This document shows positions 55,601 to 62,720 of a stretch of DNA of 64,000 nucleotides, in pieces; positions within the stretch are counted from its first letter, which is position 1, and every line of letters begins with the position of its first letter. Source of the DNA: Pycnopodia helianthoides (lineage: Eukaryota; Echinodermata; Asteroidea; Forcipulatida; Asteriidae). The notes beneath the pieces were generated by a model that saw only the letters and a program-made list of their open reading frames with translations, searched no databases and had not been told where the DNA came from. The position numbers were made by a program, and so were the translations under genes. The stretch covers positions 4,417,195 to 4,481,194 of the forward strand of contig CM063249.1 in assembly GCA_032158295.1 (NCBI GenBank), in the 5' to 3' direction.

Positions 55601-58600
55601 CATTTATTTTCATGCAAGATTGTACGTGTAATTCCTTTGCCTAATAAATAAGAAATTTAAATTGTGAAATAAACAAGATGGAGCAACAAATAGTTTTAAT
55701 TTTGACCTGTTGAAAACTTTGAAACTGAAATGCAAATATCAAATATCTCTCAAATAAGTTTCAATAACCGTTGACCTTAATTAAGTTATAGTACAAACAT
55801 CAAGTTCTGTATGCACGCTTTCCCCATCGTAAGGTCAACATTAACTTTGGATATATAAGGTGTGTACAATCTGGGGGAGAAATAGTTAGGTGGCTTTTAT
55901 GTATGGATGAATTATTCAGAGATATTTGAATTATCAGGGTCATGCACCCCCCCACACACACTCAAAATACACACAAAACAAACCTTTGGAGAATAAAGGA
56001 CCCCCCCCCCCAATAAAAAATAATAATAATACCACCCACCCCATACTATTGCCCACAGCACATAGGAAGATAACATTAAATTATATTTTTCCTCCCCCAC
56101 CCCCTCCCTCCTGATCCAGGTGTACTTGTGGCAGTCCGTCATCCAACAACTTGGGATAGACCTAGGTTTGAAGCGTGCTGTGCATCCAGCAGTTTTGCAG
56201 ACAGCATCTTTGCAGTATCAGGCTCAATATGGGAGATGGGGTTTACAGCACGGGGAACATTTGACCAGTAAGTAGTGTTTCCAAGACAAAAGTGATTGTA
56301 TGCTAAAACTCTCAACTTTTATTACCAGTTTGAACAAAAAACATTGTTTTTTTTTGTCATTCCATCTACATCATGTAGTTTAAACACTCATATGATTGTA
56401 AACCTGCACAGCATAAGATTAAATTGAACATAGAATGTGATCAGAAAAATATCCATTACACAGATTTGAGGGAACCTACAACTATCCATCCATTTGTGAA
56501 TTATATTGTTTGTGTAATGAACAAATACAATTTACCTTTTATGGATTGACCGCAAAATAAATGGCTACAAACGGTATAATTATACTTAATCTTCTCACTT
56601 GGTGCTGATTTGTTCCATATATTTATTTCTCATTAATCTCTAGGAAATATCAACATGTACGTGGCATATCGTCAAGTAAAAAAGATGGTGTTGGGGATAT
56701 TTGGGAAGATTCAACCGGGCTCCACTCTCATCCTGTGTAATGAATACAATAGGACAGATGCATCCAAACCCAGATTGTACAAAGTCTTCAGCTATCCTGA
56801 ACTGGATTACATTTTTTCTTGATCTACCATGTGACTGCACTTGTTCATGAACATGCATTTCTTTATAAATATTTTGTTTAATTTCACCTTAGACATGGAC
56901 ATGCAATTCTGATGAAATCAAAACAAGCATTGCAGAGCAAACAAAAATTTTGCATATATAAAAAGTGTTTTCTCCAGTTTTCTGGAATTAGAGATGTTCT
57001 GTATGCCTTTATACACAATGTAACTCGTCAGAGTGAAATTTTACAGTACACATGCTATTAGGGGTATATTGATACATTGACAACAAACATGATAAAGGAA
57101 TGCTGTGACAAAGCATTGTGATAACTTTATTATGACGGTAGTGTTTGTTTTACACACATTTTGATTATGTCGTATTTTGATCATATCGTATCATATCGGA
57201 TAATCACTTTGTGATCATATCGTAACATTACACCCCTACTGGCTACAAAACGTATTCAAATAAATGTCCAGAGGTTGAAATTAACTTTCATTTTGCAGTA
57301 GCCCACGGGGCAAGTCAAGTCAAATTGTTACTATTCCTCATTTAATAAATATGGGATTTTGTATTTGTACATTTTGTACACGTGTAGATAAGTGTTGTGA
57401 TCAATGTTTTATTTTCATCTATTTGTTAGAACATCAACAAATGAAAGATTAATAAAAGAGTAGATACAATTTTTTATTGTGCCACAGAATCTCTGTTTCA
57501 AAATTTGCATATTCCTTTAGCTTGTCATTTTCAGCCTTGTACAAAACCAATTTTTAAATCCCATAAGTTGAGAATGTTTTTTTTAATCCTAAATTTTGAT
57601 ACAGACTAAAAAGATTAACCGTTTCATGTTTTCCAATAAGCTATCCGTTGGTGCAGTTACTGCGGGTTCATCGCCATGTGAAGGTCCAGTCATTGATAGT
57701 CCGCCTGTTGATGGATCAGTTGTTTCTCCAGTCTTGAAGATTTCCATTAGCATCTAAAAGAAGCACAATATTCCATTGAAAACAAATTTAAAATTTACCC
57801 CAAAAATCAATTTGCTTTTTATTCTTCTAAATTTATTTAAAAAATTTTTTGTAGGGGGGGGGCAGTTGGTATTTATTTTTGAAAGGGGAATCCACTCACC
57901 ACTATCCACTCACCATTATTTCAGTCATTATGATTACCACATGATGATTTCTTTTGAGCACAAATCAAATATCATTTGTCAACATGATGAAAAGGTTTCG
58001 AGTGGATTGAACACCCACCCCTTACTTTAATTAAAAAAATATTTTCCGTTGATGTCTTGTGTGTAGGCAAAGAAAGGATCAATGAGGGTATAGGGAAGTT
58101 CGCCACTTCTATTTTACAGAGGGATTTATAGCATTGTCATTGTTTATTGACATGACGGCGAACATCATTGACACTTCAAACAGCCCAATGGTTTTGCCCG
58201 GTATCCGGACACGGATTGTTGGCGACTCGCACAGTCCCCCGTTTCCCACTGTTTCCTACCAAACACTTACCCGTGGGATTTAGCTCCTCGTTTTCGTTCG
58301 TCCGATTGGCCCTTTCGCTGTCTGTCTTTCGGCTTTTTTCCCTGACGACGTTGTGGCAATTTTTTGTGGCCTTCAACGTTGAACTGCACCCCTTTGGACT
58401 ATCCGTGAGAAGTGTGGACGTGTGGACGAAGTAGGCCTATCCAGGGTGTCATAGGTCACCTTATACAGTAGTGAGTCAGTACGACTACACACGATCGACT
58501 TCGAAACGCTGAAGTTGGATCACGTTTCAGCTTACCAAAAGTACCCATTCTTCCTAAATAGCTGAATGAGCCGGACAATTTCGGAAGCTGTGGTTAGGGT

Positions 58601-61600
58601 ATTTATCGCTGTTCCTTGTGCAGCCTCAAAAAGCACACGTTTTCGGCATTTTAAAGTCTTATTTACACTTCACATGCATGATGTCTGTGCTTCTGCAAGC
58701 CGTCGATGCATGTTTTCATGCACGAAGTCAGTGATTGCGCAACACCATCAACAACCTTGCCCACCTTGTGACGTCATGGTCTTTCTAACCAATCAAACGC
58801 CCTCAACGGCAAAATGCTTTCAAGTTTTGCCAAATCCCCAATAATGACCCTTTTTTTTGATGCAACATTACAGACAAACTGTGAACCCAAATAATTTAAC
58901 TAACTCATTAAACAGTAGTCTAATATCATATCTGCAAGTTTTACAATCGTTTCTGCTTTCTCAAAAATCGCTCTAGTAACACTTTAAGTAACGTCTTTAC
59001 ATTTCTACACGTGAACATACAGCCAACATAGGGATAGATACATGTAGCTTAGTTGGTAGAGCGCCAGCAAGTTAATCCGGAGGTTGCAGGTTCAAGTCCC
59101 GCTCTAGTCAATTTTTCTTTGTTTAACCCCAAGTTTGTATAGTTTTTTGTTCTGTTGTTGTGAATGCTTGCTTTGTACTTCCTTAACACTACAGATGACT
59201 TTCCTGAGGATTTGACACGTTGTTTACATGTTGACAATAGAGGAAGGATATATGAAGACTTTTATAGGTGAGTTATATAAAAAATGAACACCCTATAGTC
59301 TGAAAACCAGTAGCAAGTAAAGCAACAACATTTGTTACTGTTTTGATTTCTCTGAAACCCTCCTATTCTCGGTAACATTTACCAGGATGTTGACCAGCCC
59401 ATTCAGTTGAAAGTGTTGTGTGTGGTTGAAAAACTACACAATTATGCTGTGTACATGTATATGCACAGTGTTTATCACTATGCAGACTGGCATAGTGCGT
59501 CTATCCTTCAAAACCATGTTGATGACATTAAATGGTCAGACAGTAGGAGGGTTGGCTGTGTACTGTGTTTGATGCTGGAATACACACAAAAAAATAGCTC
59601 AAATGTGGCCCATGATATGAGGCGCAAAAGTGCTGTACTTTTCCAGATTCCACTCACGATGGTGTGATAACATCTTTAGTTCCCTGTGGAGTATGTACAT
59701 GTATAACAGTAGTTACCTCTGTCTGCATCTTCATCTTCAAGAGAACTAAAACAAGGTCATCTGATGCAGCTTAAGACCCCTGGGTTTGCTCTTCAGCTAC
59801 ATTTTTAAGAATCATGAGAGGATTACTTGTACTTTAAGGATAATCCTGCCATGATTGTGGCTACACTGGAATGAGAAATAAAAGGATTCCCGAAGGGAAG
59901 TTTATATGCATGTTTGATGTGGGAGTTAATCTGCTTGTGCTTCTGTGCGTGGGGACACTTAAAGAAACAGCGAGTGCATTGTACATTTATACAAAAAATG
60001 TTTCTTTTAAGAATACATAAACCTTTTAAGAATTCCTTAGAGTACGTTAAACCTGCATCCCACATGATTTGTTTTGATTTTTTGGTTTTAAAATAAGACA
60101 GAGCATTGGCCTTAAAACCATGTGCATGATTCTGGTTTTGAAATGAACAAGAAGACCTTCTAATCTTAGCCACTTTCTTACGGTTAAATTAAAAGTCTTT
60201 GTGGTATTATGATTATTTTCTTATACTTTTCAGAACTATGATAATAATTTGTTTATCTATTTATATTTTGAGAATCATCACAATGAAACACTGACTAAAC
60301 AAAGTAAAGACAACAAACAGTCTTACATTCCCCCAATGAATGTCCAGCCTCCCCCCCCCCCCCCCACATTTGAAATCTGGACTTTTGAGATTAGAAATTG
60401 CCCGCCGAATAAAAAGTAACTTTTTATTAGCTTTTATGTAGTATTTTTCTATAATTTTACATGCAGACAATTTGATTTCATCTCCACGGCTGATTTTCTC
60501 ACAAAAAGTAGTAAATGACATACATGTGTACTGTAAAGAGAGTGCTGAAAAGGGGCTTGTTTAGGAAAAATGGAAATGAGGAAAACAGTTTTAGTTTGCC
60601 AGAAGTGCCCCCACCCAAAACAAAATAAATAAAACAAAAATTGTGCAGCACTATCTGCCCCCCAAAAATTTACCCTAGTTACGGTGCTGTTTAGTGTTAC
60701 GAACCAAAATGACCACTGATCATAGAAATAGAACACAGAGAATGCTGAGCTTGACTGTTGTATTTGTCTGCTGGGCACACCCTCTATGTCAACTGTGGAC
60801 AAAGAGTATCAATACCATGTGACATGTCTGTATGGCAAAATTATCCAGATCAACCAATGGGAAAGCTGGAATTTGTCATACAGCTGAAATGGCAGCGCGC
60901 ATGAATTGCCTCAAAGCAGATATGCATTGATATCTACACATGACATTCTCTGAGTTCTATTTCTATGCCGCTGATACAATTCCATGCAAAAGGTGGTACT
61001 GACCTCATACTTGGTGGACCCCAGCAGAGTATTTACAGAGGCTGGACACCCCTCTTCAGTGGCATAACTAGGGGGGGGGGGGCTGGGGGAGTGGGAAATC
61101 AATAATTTGGCTGTTTATTTATCAAACCATTTATTTGTGCATTGATCTCATGGGGGGGGGGCAAGAGAAGGGATGGGCTCTGTCTTGCAAAAACCAGTGA
61201 TCTGGAAATCCACTGTTTGAATTTCTCTGTCAAGCTGGCTGTAATTTCTGTTTGATCTACAGGGTGATTGTACAGAATGAGAGACGAGACGACTGGACAC
61301 CACTCTTAGTGACCTTGAAATCCCACTGTATTGAGTACGGCCAACAACTCCAGCACCAGTACAAACAAGGTAACAAGTGAAGAATGGAAAAGACAATGGT
61401 TTTCTGTAAGTTATCATTTCAAGTAGCAATTGAAATGTCGTCGCAAGGTGGAGATGTAATCTTGTAAGTTCTGCTGGGGCGTGTCGTGGCCTGGCGGTCT
61501 AGTTCGCCGCAACCCAGGCTCTGGTTTTGTCTGCGGCGGAGTGTGGGTTCAAATCCCGGTCATGACACTTGTGCCCTTGAGCAAGGCATTTAACCATAAT

Positions 61601-62720
61601 TGCTTCGTGAAAAGTTGGGAAGGTACATGTAGTGCATTCTGCTTTACCAGCCAGACTCCTAGTGAATGATACCCATGCCTACATCCTTACGGGGACTGTG
61701 AAGGGGGTAACCCTGTTTCAGCCCCAGTAGTGGTGGCGACATGCCCCTGGTGACAGTTGATTTGGGTCGACAGCCCAAATCAGTTAAGTGTAGCCCTCAC
61801 CTTGAAGTGGCTGTCTGGCCTTGTGAGTTAGGCGATATCTAATAAATAAGTACAATTTTTAAAAAAATGTACTTGAAAATAATCTCTAGAGAGCTTTGAG
61901 TTGTGATTCTGAAAAGAAACTTGCACAGTGTATTATGCATCTAGGTACAAAATAATGTACTTTTCAAAATAATGACAAATGTTCAAAATGTTTTTAAGGT
62001 GACTGTCCTCTCTGGCCACCACATGAGTTGGCTTCAATCTACTAAACTCTGCAAGTTTCCTTTCTAGAAACACCCAAGTTGACATTCTTTGTTCAAACAT
62101 TTTCGAAATAGACATGAGCAAATCTGGACAACTGTCAAATTGTTTTCAGAACTCCAAGTTTCAACCAGTAGGCCTGAAAACTTTTTGTGTGTGTTTTGGG
62201 CGTAACAAGCCAATACAATTGGGGTAGGTACTGGTTTTTTTTTAAATTTTCACTTAGATGTTTTTACTCCTTGAATCCTTTTGTCGCTCGGCTATCTGCA
62301 TCGTGACAGTGTGGTATGATGGTATGAATATAACAAAATGTATTTTTAAAAACTCGAAAACATTTGTGGTAATTACGTTTATAGGGATGTAATGGTGGAG
62401 ATCAGGATTGTGTTTAAAAAAAAAACGGTTTATTTTTTGTGGAAGTTTTATTTTCTTTCCCTCTAAACTTTTTCTTTTTTTAAGTTTTTCTGGTCAGGTT
62501 ACACCAAACATACACTTTTTTCTTAGGCATTATCGGCTACAGTCCAAATTTTCCAAAACTGCCCAAACAACTTAGACAGTGATCAGATACGAATAACAAC
62601 TCACTTAAATGTCTCCATCCTTCCCAGGTACCCTGCAAACCGGTCGTCTGATCCCAGACGGTTATATATCCAACGCAGCGGAAGGCAATTTTCTCGAAGC
62701 TCTTAATCTGACATTAAATG
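34636..62720 (+). CDS. DEPDC5: DEPDC5 (Iml1) GATOR1 subunit, N-terminal nine coding exons, continues past the right edge
   Basis: DEPDC5 joins NPRL2 and NPRL3 in GATOR1, the lysosomal GAP complex that inactivates RagA/B and so restrains mTORC1 when amino acids are low. Nine exons join in phase: 34636-34678, 38063-38150, 41654-41709, 42073-42245, 43088-43286, 45597-45728, 59195-59267, 61263-61369, 62628-62720. They give 321 codons plus one base. Diagnostic blocks are [108 protein letters not shown] and [13 protein letters not shown]. These follow human DEPDC5 from its start into the IML1 N-terminal domain. The DEP domain and C terminus lie outside. Intron 6 is 13.5 kb and carries a tandem duplication. 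Confidence 0.95.
34876..35034. repeat. 79-bp tandem duplication
   Basis: TTTCCTTCCTCCATGCCCAT at 34876 recurs at 34955; the two 79-bp units differ by about one base (GGACGATGG against GGACAATGG). It lies directly beside the large inverted repeat in DEPDC5 intron 1. Confidence 0.9.
35118..35773. repeat. Large inverted repeat, 277-bp arms around a 102-bp spacer
   Basis: 35118-35394 and 35497-35773 are reverse complements with no length difference; translated frames across the arms are identical for 78 residues. Outer ends read CTACTCCTAGAATTATGAGG. The spacer contains GACCAGCGTTGCTGCGCGCG. No coding function is evident. It could be a foldback element or a recent inverted duplication. Confidence 0.93.
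36030..36130 (-). repeat. tRNA-derived SINE head (partial)
   Basis: The stretch GTCATGACCGGGATTCGAAC followed by CCACACCC, and the end CTAAACCGCTCGGCCACGAC, reads in reverse as a tRNA-like A-box/B-box pair. Same family as 40420 and 61477. Confidence 0.6.
36281..37710. repeat. 44-bp minisatellite with higher-order duplication
   Basis: Unit about GGTCTGACCCTAGTGCGTTT GATTAGCTTCTCTGGTTCGA CCCA, some 30 copies with variants (GCATTCAATTAG, ACTCCGGTTCAACC, CCCCGAGG). A non-unit segment starting CTTGAGGTACTCGTAC at 36281 recurs at 37021, and downstream matches are offset by 740, then 784, then 596 bp. A block was therefore duplicated and later gained and lost units. It is in DEPDC5 intron 1. Confidence 0.92.
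38063..38150 (+). CDS. DEPDC5: DEPDC5 coding exon 2
   Basis: Acceptor TTATTAAACAG. Encodes [20 protein letters not shown] then EIFHPDEDS, ending AG before GTAATT (phase 2). Confidence 0.95.
38508..38585 (+). repeat. tRNA-derived SINE head
   Basis: GGCTCAGTTGGTAGAGCGCC then GGTTCAAGTCTCGCTCTTG: well-preserved A and B boxes and TPsiC arm. No acceptor stem match is evident, and the same head is dispersed in the window, so it is a SINE and not a tRNA gene. Confidence 0.65.
38989..39385. repeat. TTAA-flanked MITE, AGGAACATTACAG family (copy 3, inverted)
   Basis: Interior in the opposite orientation to 12421; ends AGGGACATTGCAG and CTGTAATGTTCCT between TTAA flanks. Confidence 0.85.
40420..40785 (-). 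repeat. tRNA-derived SINE, full length, minus strand
   Basis: Read on the minus strand: CATGTCGTGGCCGAGTGGTC head, GTGTGGGTTCGAATCCCGAT B-box, then the GACACTTGTGCCCTTGAGCA body and GGTAACCCTGTTTCAGCC tail. The same body runs forward at 61477-61850. Confidence 0.75.
41017..41240. repeat. Dispersed element with TGACTGGTGATGCTTG ends (copy 2)
   Basis: Related to 20093-20295 over its length (GGACAAGTCTATGAATTTTG, TTGATACAGATTGTTTGATA, GCCAATCAAAACTAGC). Confidence 0.55.
41654..41709 (+). CDS. DEPDC5: DEPDC5 coding exon 3
   Basis: Acceptor TCTTTTTTTCCAG. Encodes [19 protein letters not shown], then G before GTAATA. Confidence 0.95.
42073..42245 (+). CDS. DEPDC5: DEPDC5 coding exon 4
   Basis: Acceptor GCTTTTTATTAG. 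Encodes [20 protein letters not shown] through [14 protein letters not shown], phase 0 at GTAAGA. The sequence AATAACCTGGTAAGAATAACCTGGTA holds a 12-bp direct repeat over the donor, giving a second GTATAA site 13 nt on. Confidence 0.95.
42276..42658. repeat. TTAA-flanked MITE, GGCACTGGACAC family (copy close to an exon)
   Basis: TTAA, AAGGCACTGGACACTATTGG at the left; AGGTGTCCAGTGTCTTTAA at the right. It begins only 30 bp after DEPDC5 exon 4. An internal GATTTCGAGACCTTGCGTGA / TGAGGTCTCGAAATC hairpin is shared with the half copy at 28612. Confidence 0.8.
43088..43286 (+). CDS. DEPDC5: DEPDC5 coding exon 5
   Basis: Acceptor TTTTTTTTTGAAAG. Encodes [20 protein letters not shown] through [10 protein letters not shown], phase 1 before GTGAGA. 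Confidence 0.95.
43405..43740 (+). repeat. tRNA-derived SINE
   Basis: Head CGTGTCGTTGCCGCGCGGAT, B-box GTGGGTTCGAGTCCCGGTCG, body GTGTCCTTAAGCAAGACACT then TTAAGCCGTACGTCCCGTGT. The body is shared with 44888 but differs from 61477 in the tail. Confidence 0.7.
44888..45295 (+). repeat. tRNA-derived SINE with (ATT)n tail
   Basis: CAGCGTGTCTTTGCCGAGCG head, CTTGTGTCCTTGAGCAATAC and TTAAAGCCGTTAGTCCCTTG body, ending GTGCTATAATAAGAACCCAG and (ATT)n. Confidence 0.7.
45597..45728 (+). CDS. DEPDC5: DEPDC5 coding exon 6
   Basis: Acceptor TTTTCTTGCAG. Encodes [20 protein letters not shown] through [12 protein letters not shown], then G before GTGAGT. Confidence 0.95.
   Translation, partial: EIYCGRRPLMGLFLTSSTIGKRKTQPTRSPFFSSPECTTTLIL
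46070..46462. repeat. TTAA-flanked MITE, AGGAACATTACAG family, inserted inside a tRNA-SINE
   Basis: The SINE head (GATAGCTTAGTAGACCAGCACA) stops at TTAA 46070-46073 and resumes after TTAA 46459-46462 (TCCGAAGGTCACAGGTTCAA). The uninterrupted homologues at 21040 and 59070 read GTTAATCC, giving the empty site. This shows the TTAA duplication directly. Confidence 0.9.
46668..46950 (+). repeat. tRNA-SINE body (same tail family as 21007)
   Basis: TTCGAATCCCGCCGGGGGCA B-box, GTGGATTGGGTTTTTCAGTC and CCTGATTGCATGGGTTTTCC tail. The tail is also found at 21070-21140. Confidence 0.65.
48385..48677. repeat. Palindromic MITE with ACATGTTTAGCGTCC ends (copy 2)
   Basis: ACATGTTAAGCGTCCTACTT at the left, GGGGACGCTCAACATGT at the right, with a GGCCGCCC and AAGATGGTTGCCAGTTTTTT interior as in 7325-7591, opposite orientation. 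Confidence 0.7.
49036..49378. repeat. TTAA-flanked MITE with AGGTATTGTACACTTTTGGT ends
   Basis: TTAA, AGGTATTGTACACTTTTGGT; right end ACCAATAGTGTACAGGGCCT, TTAA. The interior has a CGCGCGCGATAATT-type hairpin. Its right TIR is the left boundary of the tandem duplication. Confidence 0.8.
49782..50463. repeat. DNA element with GGCCAAAAAAAAGGG ends (unit 1)
   Basis: GGCCAAAAAAAAGGGTCGTG followed by TTTCCAATT and CCGACCGACCCTAG at the left is mirrored by CCGACCTACCGACCCTAATT ... AATTGGAAACAGAGCCCTTT ... TTTGGCC at the right. The copy in unit 2 spans about 53519-54200. Confidence 0.7.
50146..50290. repeat. ~63-bp degenerate tandem repeat (unit 1)
   Basis: GATTGCGCACATTTTTGCAA, GATTGCGCACAATTTGCAAG and GTTTGCGCGAAATTTTGCC head three successive units with GAACTGCCAAT/TTAACTGCCAATT inside. 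Present again at +3737. It produces a 172-codon minus-strand frame that looks like repeat translation. Confidence 0.65.
50466..50556. repeat. 90-bp palindromic MITE (unit 1)
   Basis: TATGGTGGACAC ... CATTTGGTTTGGGT ... ACCCAAACCAAATG ... GTGTCCACCATA forms a two-step hairpin. The copy in unit 2 is at 54203-54293. Confidence 0.8.
52383..52530 (+). CDS. Unrecognised conserved-looking exon A (unit 1)
   Basis: Acceptor CCTGATCCAG, then an open 49-codon frame [20 protein letters not shown] with [19 protein letters not shown] and HGEHLT, ending phase 1 before GTAAGT. It joins exon B in phase. Composition (Trp, Tyr, Gly, His; no low complexity) is that of a folded protein. I do not recognise the family, and the upstream exon is not found. 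It is on the DEPDC5 strand but is skipped between DEPDC5 exons 6 and 7. It may be a nested host gene or part of an inserted element. Confidence 0.5.
52907..53076 (+). CDS. Unrecognised exon B, truncated by the duplication junction (unit 1)
   Basis: Acceptor TTAATCTCTAG, completes AGA, then [20 protein letters not shown] ... [15 protein letters not shown] ... YPELDYI. At 53076 it runs into the MITE TIR (TTACCAATAGTGTACAGGGC), replacing the last codons with a foreign 14-residue tail. The intact end is in unit 2. Confidence 0.5.
53077..56813. repeat. Tandem duplication unit 2 (~3.74 kb)
   Basis: Begins with a 22-bp fragment of the MITE TIR at 49353. Its first ~450 bp read as an indel-rich version of unit 1 and the rest as an exact one. 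It holds second copies of the TIR element (53519-54200), the 63-bp repeat, the 90-bp palindrome (54203-54293) and both exons. Confidence 0.95.
56120..56267 (+). CDS. Unrecognised exon A (unit 2)
   Basis: Identical to 52383-52530, with the same acceptor and GTAAGT donor. Only this copy is followed by an intact exon B, so it is the more likely functional one. Confidence 0.5.
56644..56822 (+). CDS. Unrecognised exon B, intact terminal exon (unit 2)
   Basis: Identical to unit 1 up to YPELDYI, then FS and TGA at 56820-56822. With exon A this gives a 108-residue C-terminal segment. The residues [20 protein letters not shown] suggest an alternating strand/helix fold, but no catalytic motif is evident. 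The 3' side is AT-rich with several AATAAA-like sites (e.g. near 57450). Confidence 0.5.
56823..57588. other. AT-rich stretch without features
   Basis: Probable 3' UTR and flank of the unrecognised gene. Repeated ATCATATCGTA motifs at 57166-57236 and no coding frame. Confidence 0.4.
57661..57753 (-). CDS. Candidate minus-strand exon with an ATG at its acceptor (low confidence)
   Basis: GTGCTTCTTTTAG precedes ATGCTAATGGAAATCTTCAA. The frame reads [20 protein letters not shown], then PSHGDEPA to a GTAACT donor. If unspliced it stops at 57589 after 54 residues. A strong donor (CACGG then GTAAGTG) at 58270 on the same strand would provide a 5' UTR exon. Ser/Thr/Gly-rich and possibly disordered. 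No family recognised. Confidence 0.25.
58180..58500. promoter_or_regulatory. CpG-richer island inside DEPDC5 intron 6
   Basis: Local CpG density is higher than in the flanks (GACGGCGAAC, CCCGGTATCCGGAC, GACGACG, TTCGTTCGTCC) and it lies next to a strong minus-strand donor at 58270. It may be the promoter of the low-confidence minus-strand transcript. No TATA box is seen. Confidence 0.3.
59040..59125 (+). repeat. tRNA-derived SINE head
   Basis: TAGCTTAGTTGGTAGAGCGC, GTTAATCCGGAGGTTGCAGG and TTCAAGTCCCGCTCTAGTCA. The GTTAATCC is the empty-site counterpart of the MITE insertion at 46070. It ends 70 bp before DEPDC5 exon 7. Confidence 0.7.
59195..59267 (+). CDS. DEPDC5: DEPDC5 coding exon 7
   Basis: Acceptor CCTTAACACTACAG. 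Encodes [20 protein letters not shown] then EDFY, with AG before GTGAGT. Confidence 0.95.
61263..61369 (+). CDS. DEPDC5: DEPDC5 coding exon 8
   Basis: Acceptor TTTGATCTACAG. Encodes [20 protein letters not shown] through QHQYKQ, phase 1 before GTAACA. Confidence 0.95.
61477..61850 (+). repeat. tRNA-derived SINE, full length, plus strand
   Basis: GCGTGTCGTGGCCTGGCGGT head, GTGTGGGTTCAAATCCCGGT B-box, GACACTTGTGCCCTTGAGCA body, GGGGTAACCCTGTTTCAGCC tail and TTAAGTGTAGCC end. Reverse of 40420-40785. Confidence 0.75.
62628..62720 (+). CDS. DEPDC5: DEPDC5 coding exon 9 (last in window)
   Basis: Acceptor CCATCCTTCCCAG. Encodes [20 protein letters not shown] then [11 protein letters not shown], ending G before GTAAGC (phase 1). 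The gene continues to the right. Confidence 0.94.

Larger units (their letters stand above)
45729..59194 (+). other. DEPDC5: DEPDC5 intron 6 (13.5 kb)
   Basis: GTGAGT to AACACTACAG. It contains SINEs, MITEs, the two ~3.73-kb duplicated units with unrecognised exons, and a low-confidence minus-strand candidate gene near 57.6-58.4 kb. The flanking exons (DAHSL/DDFPED region) join in phase without any of these. Confidence 0.8.
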
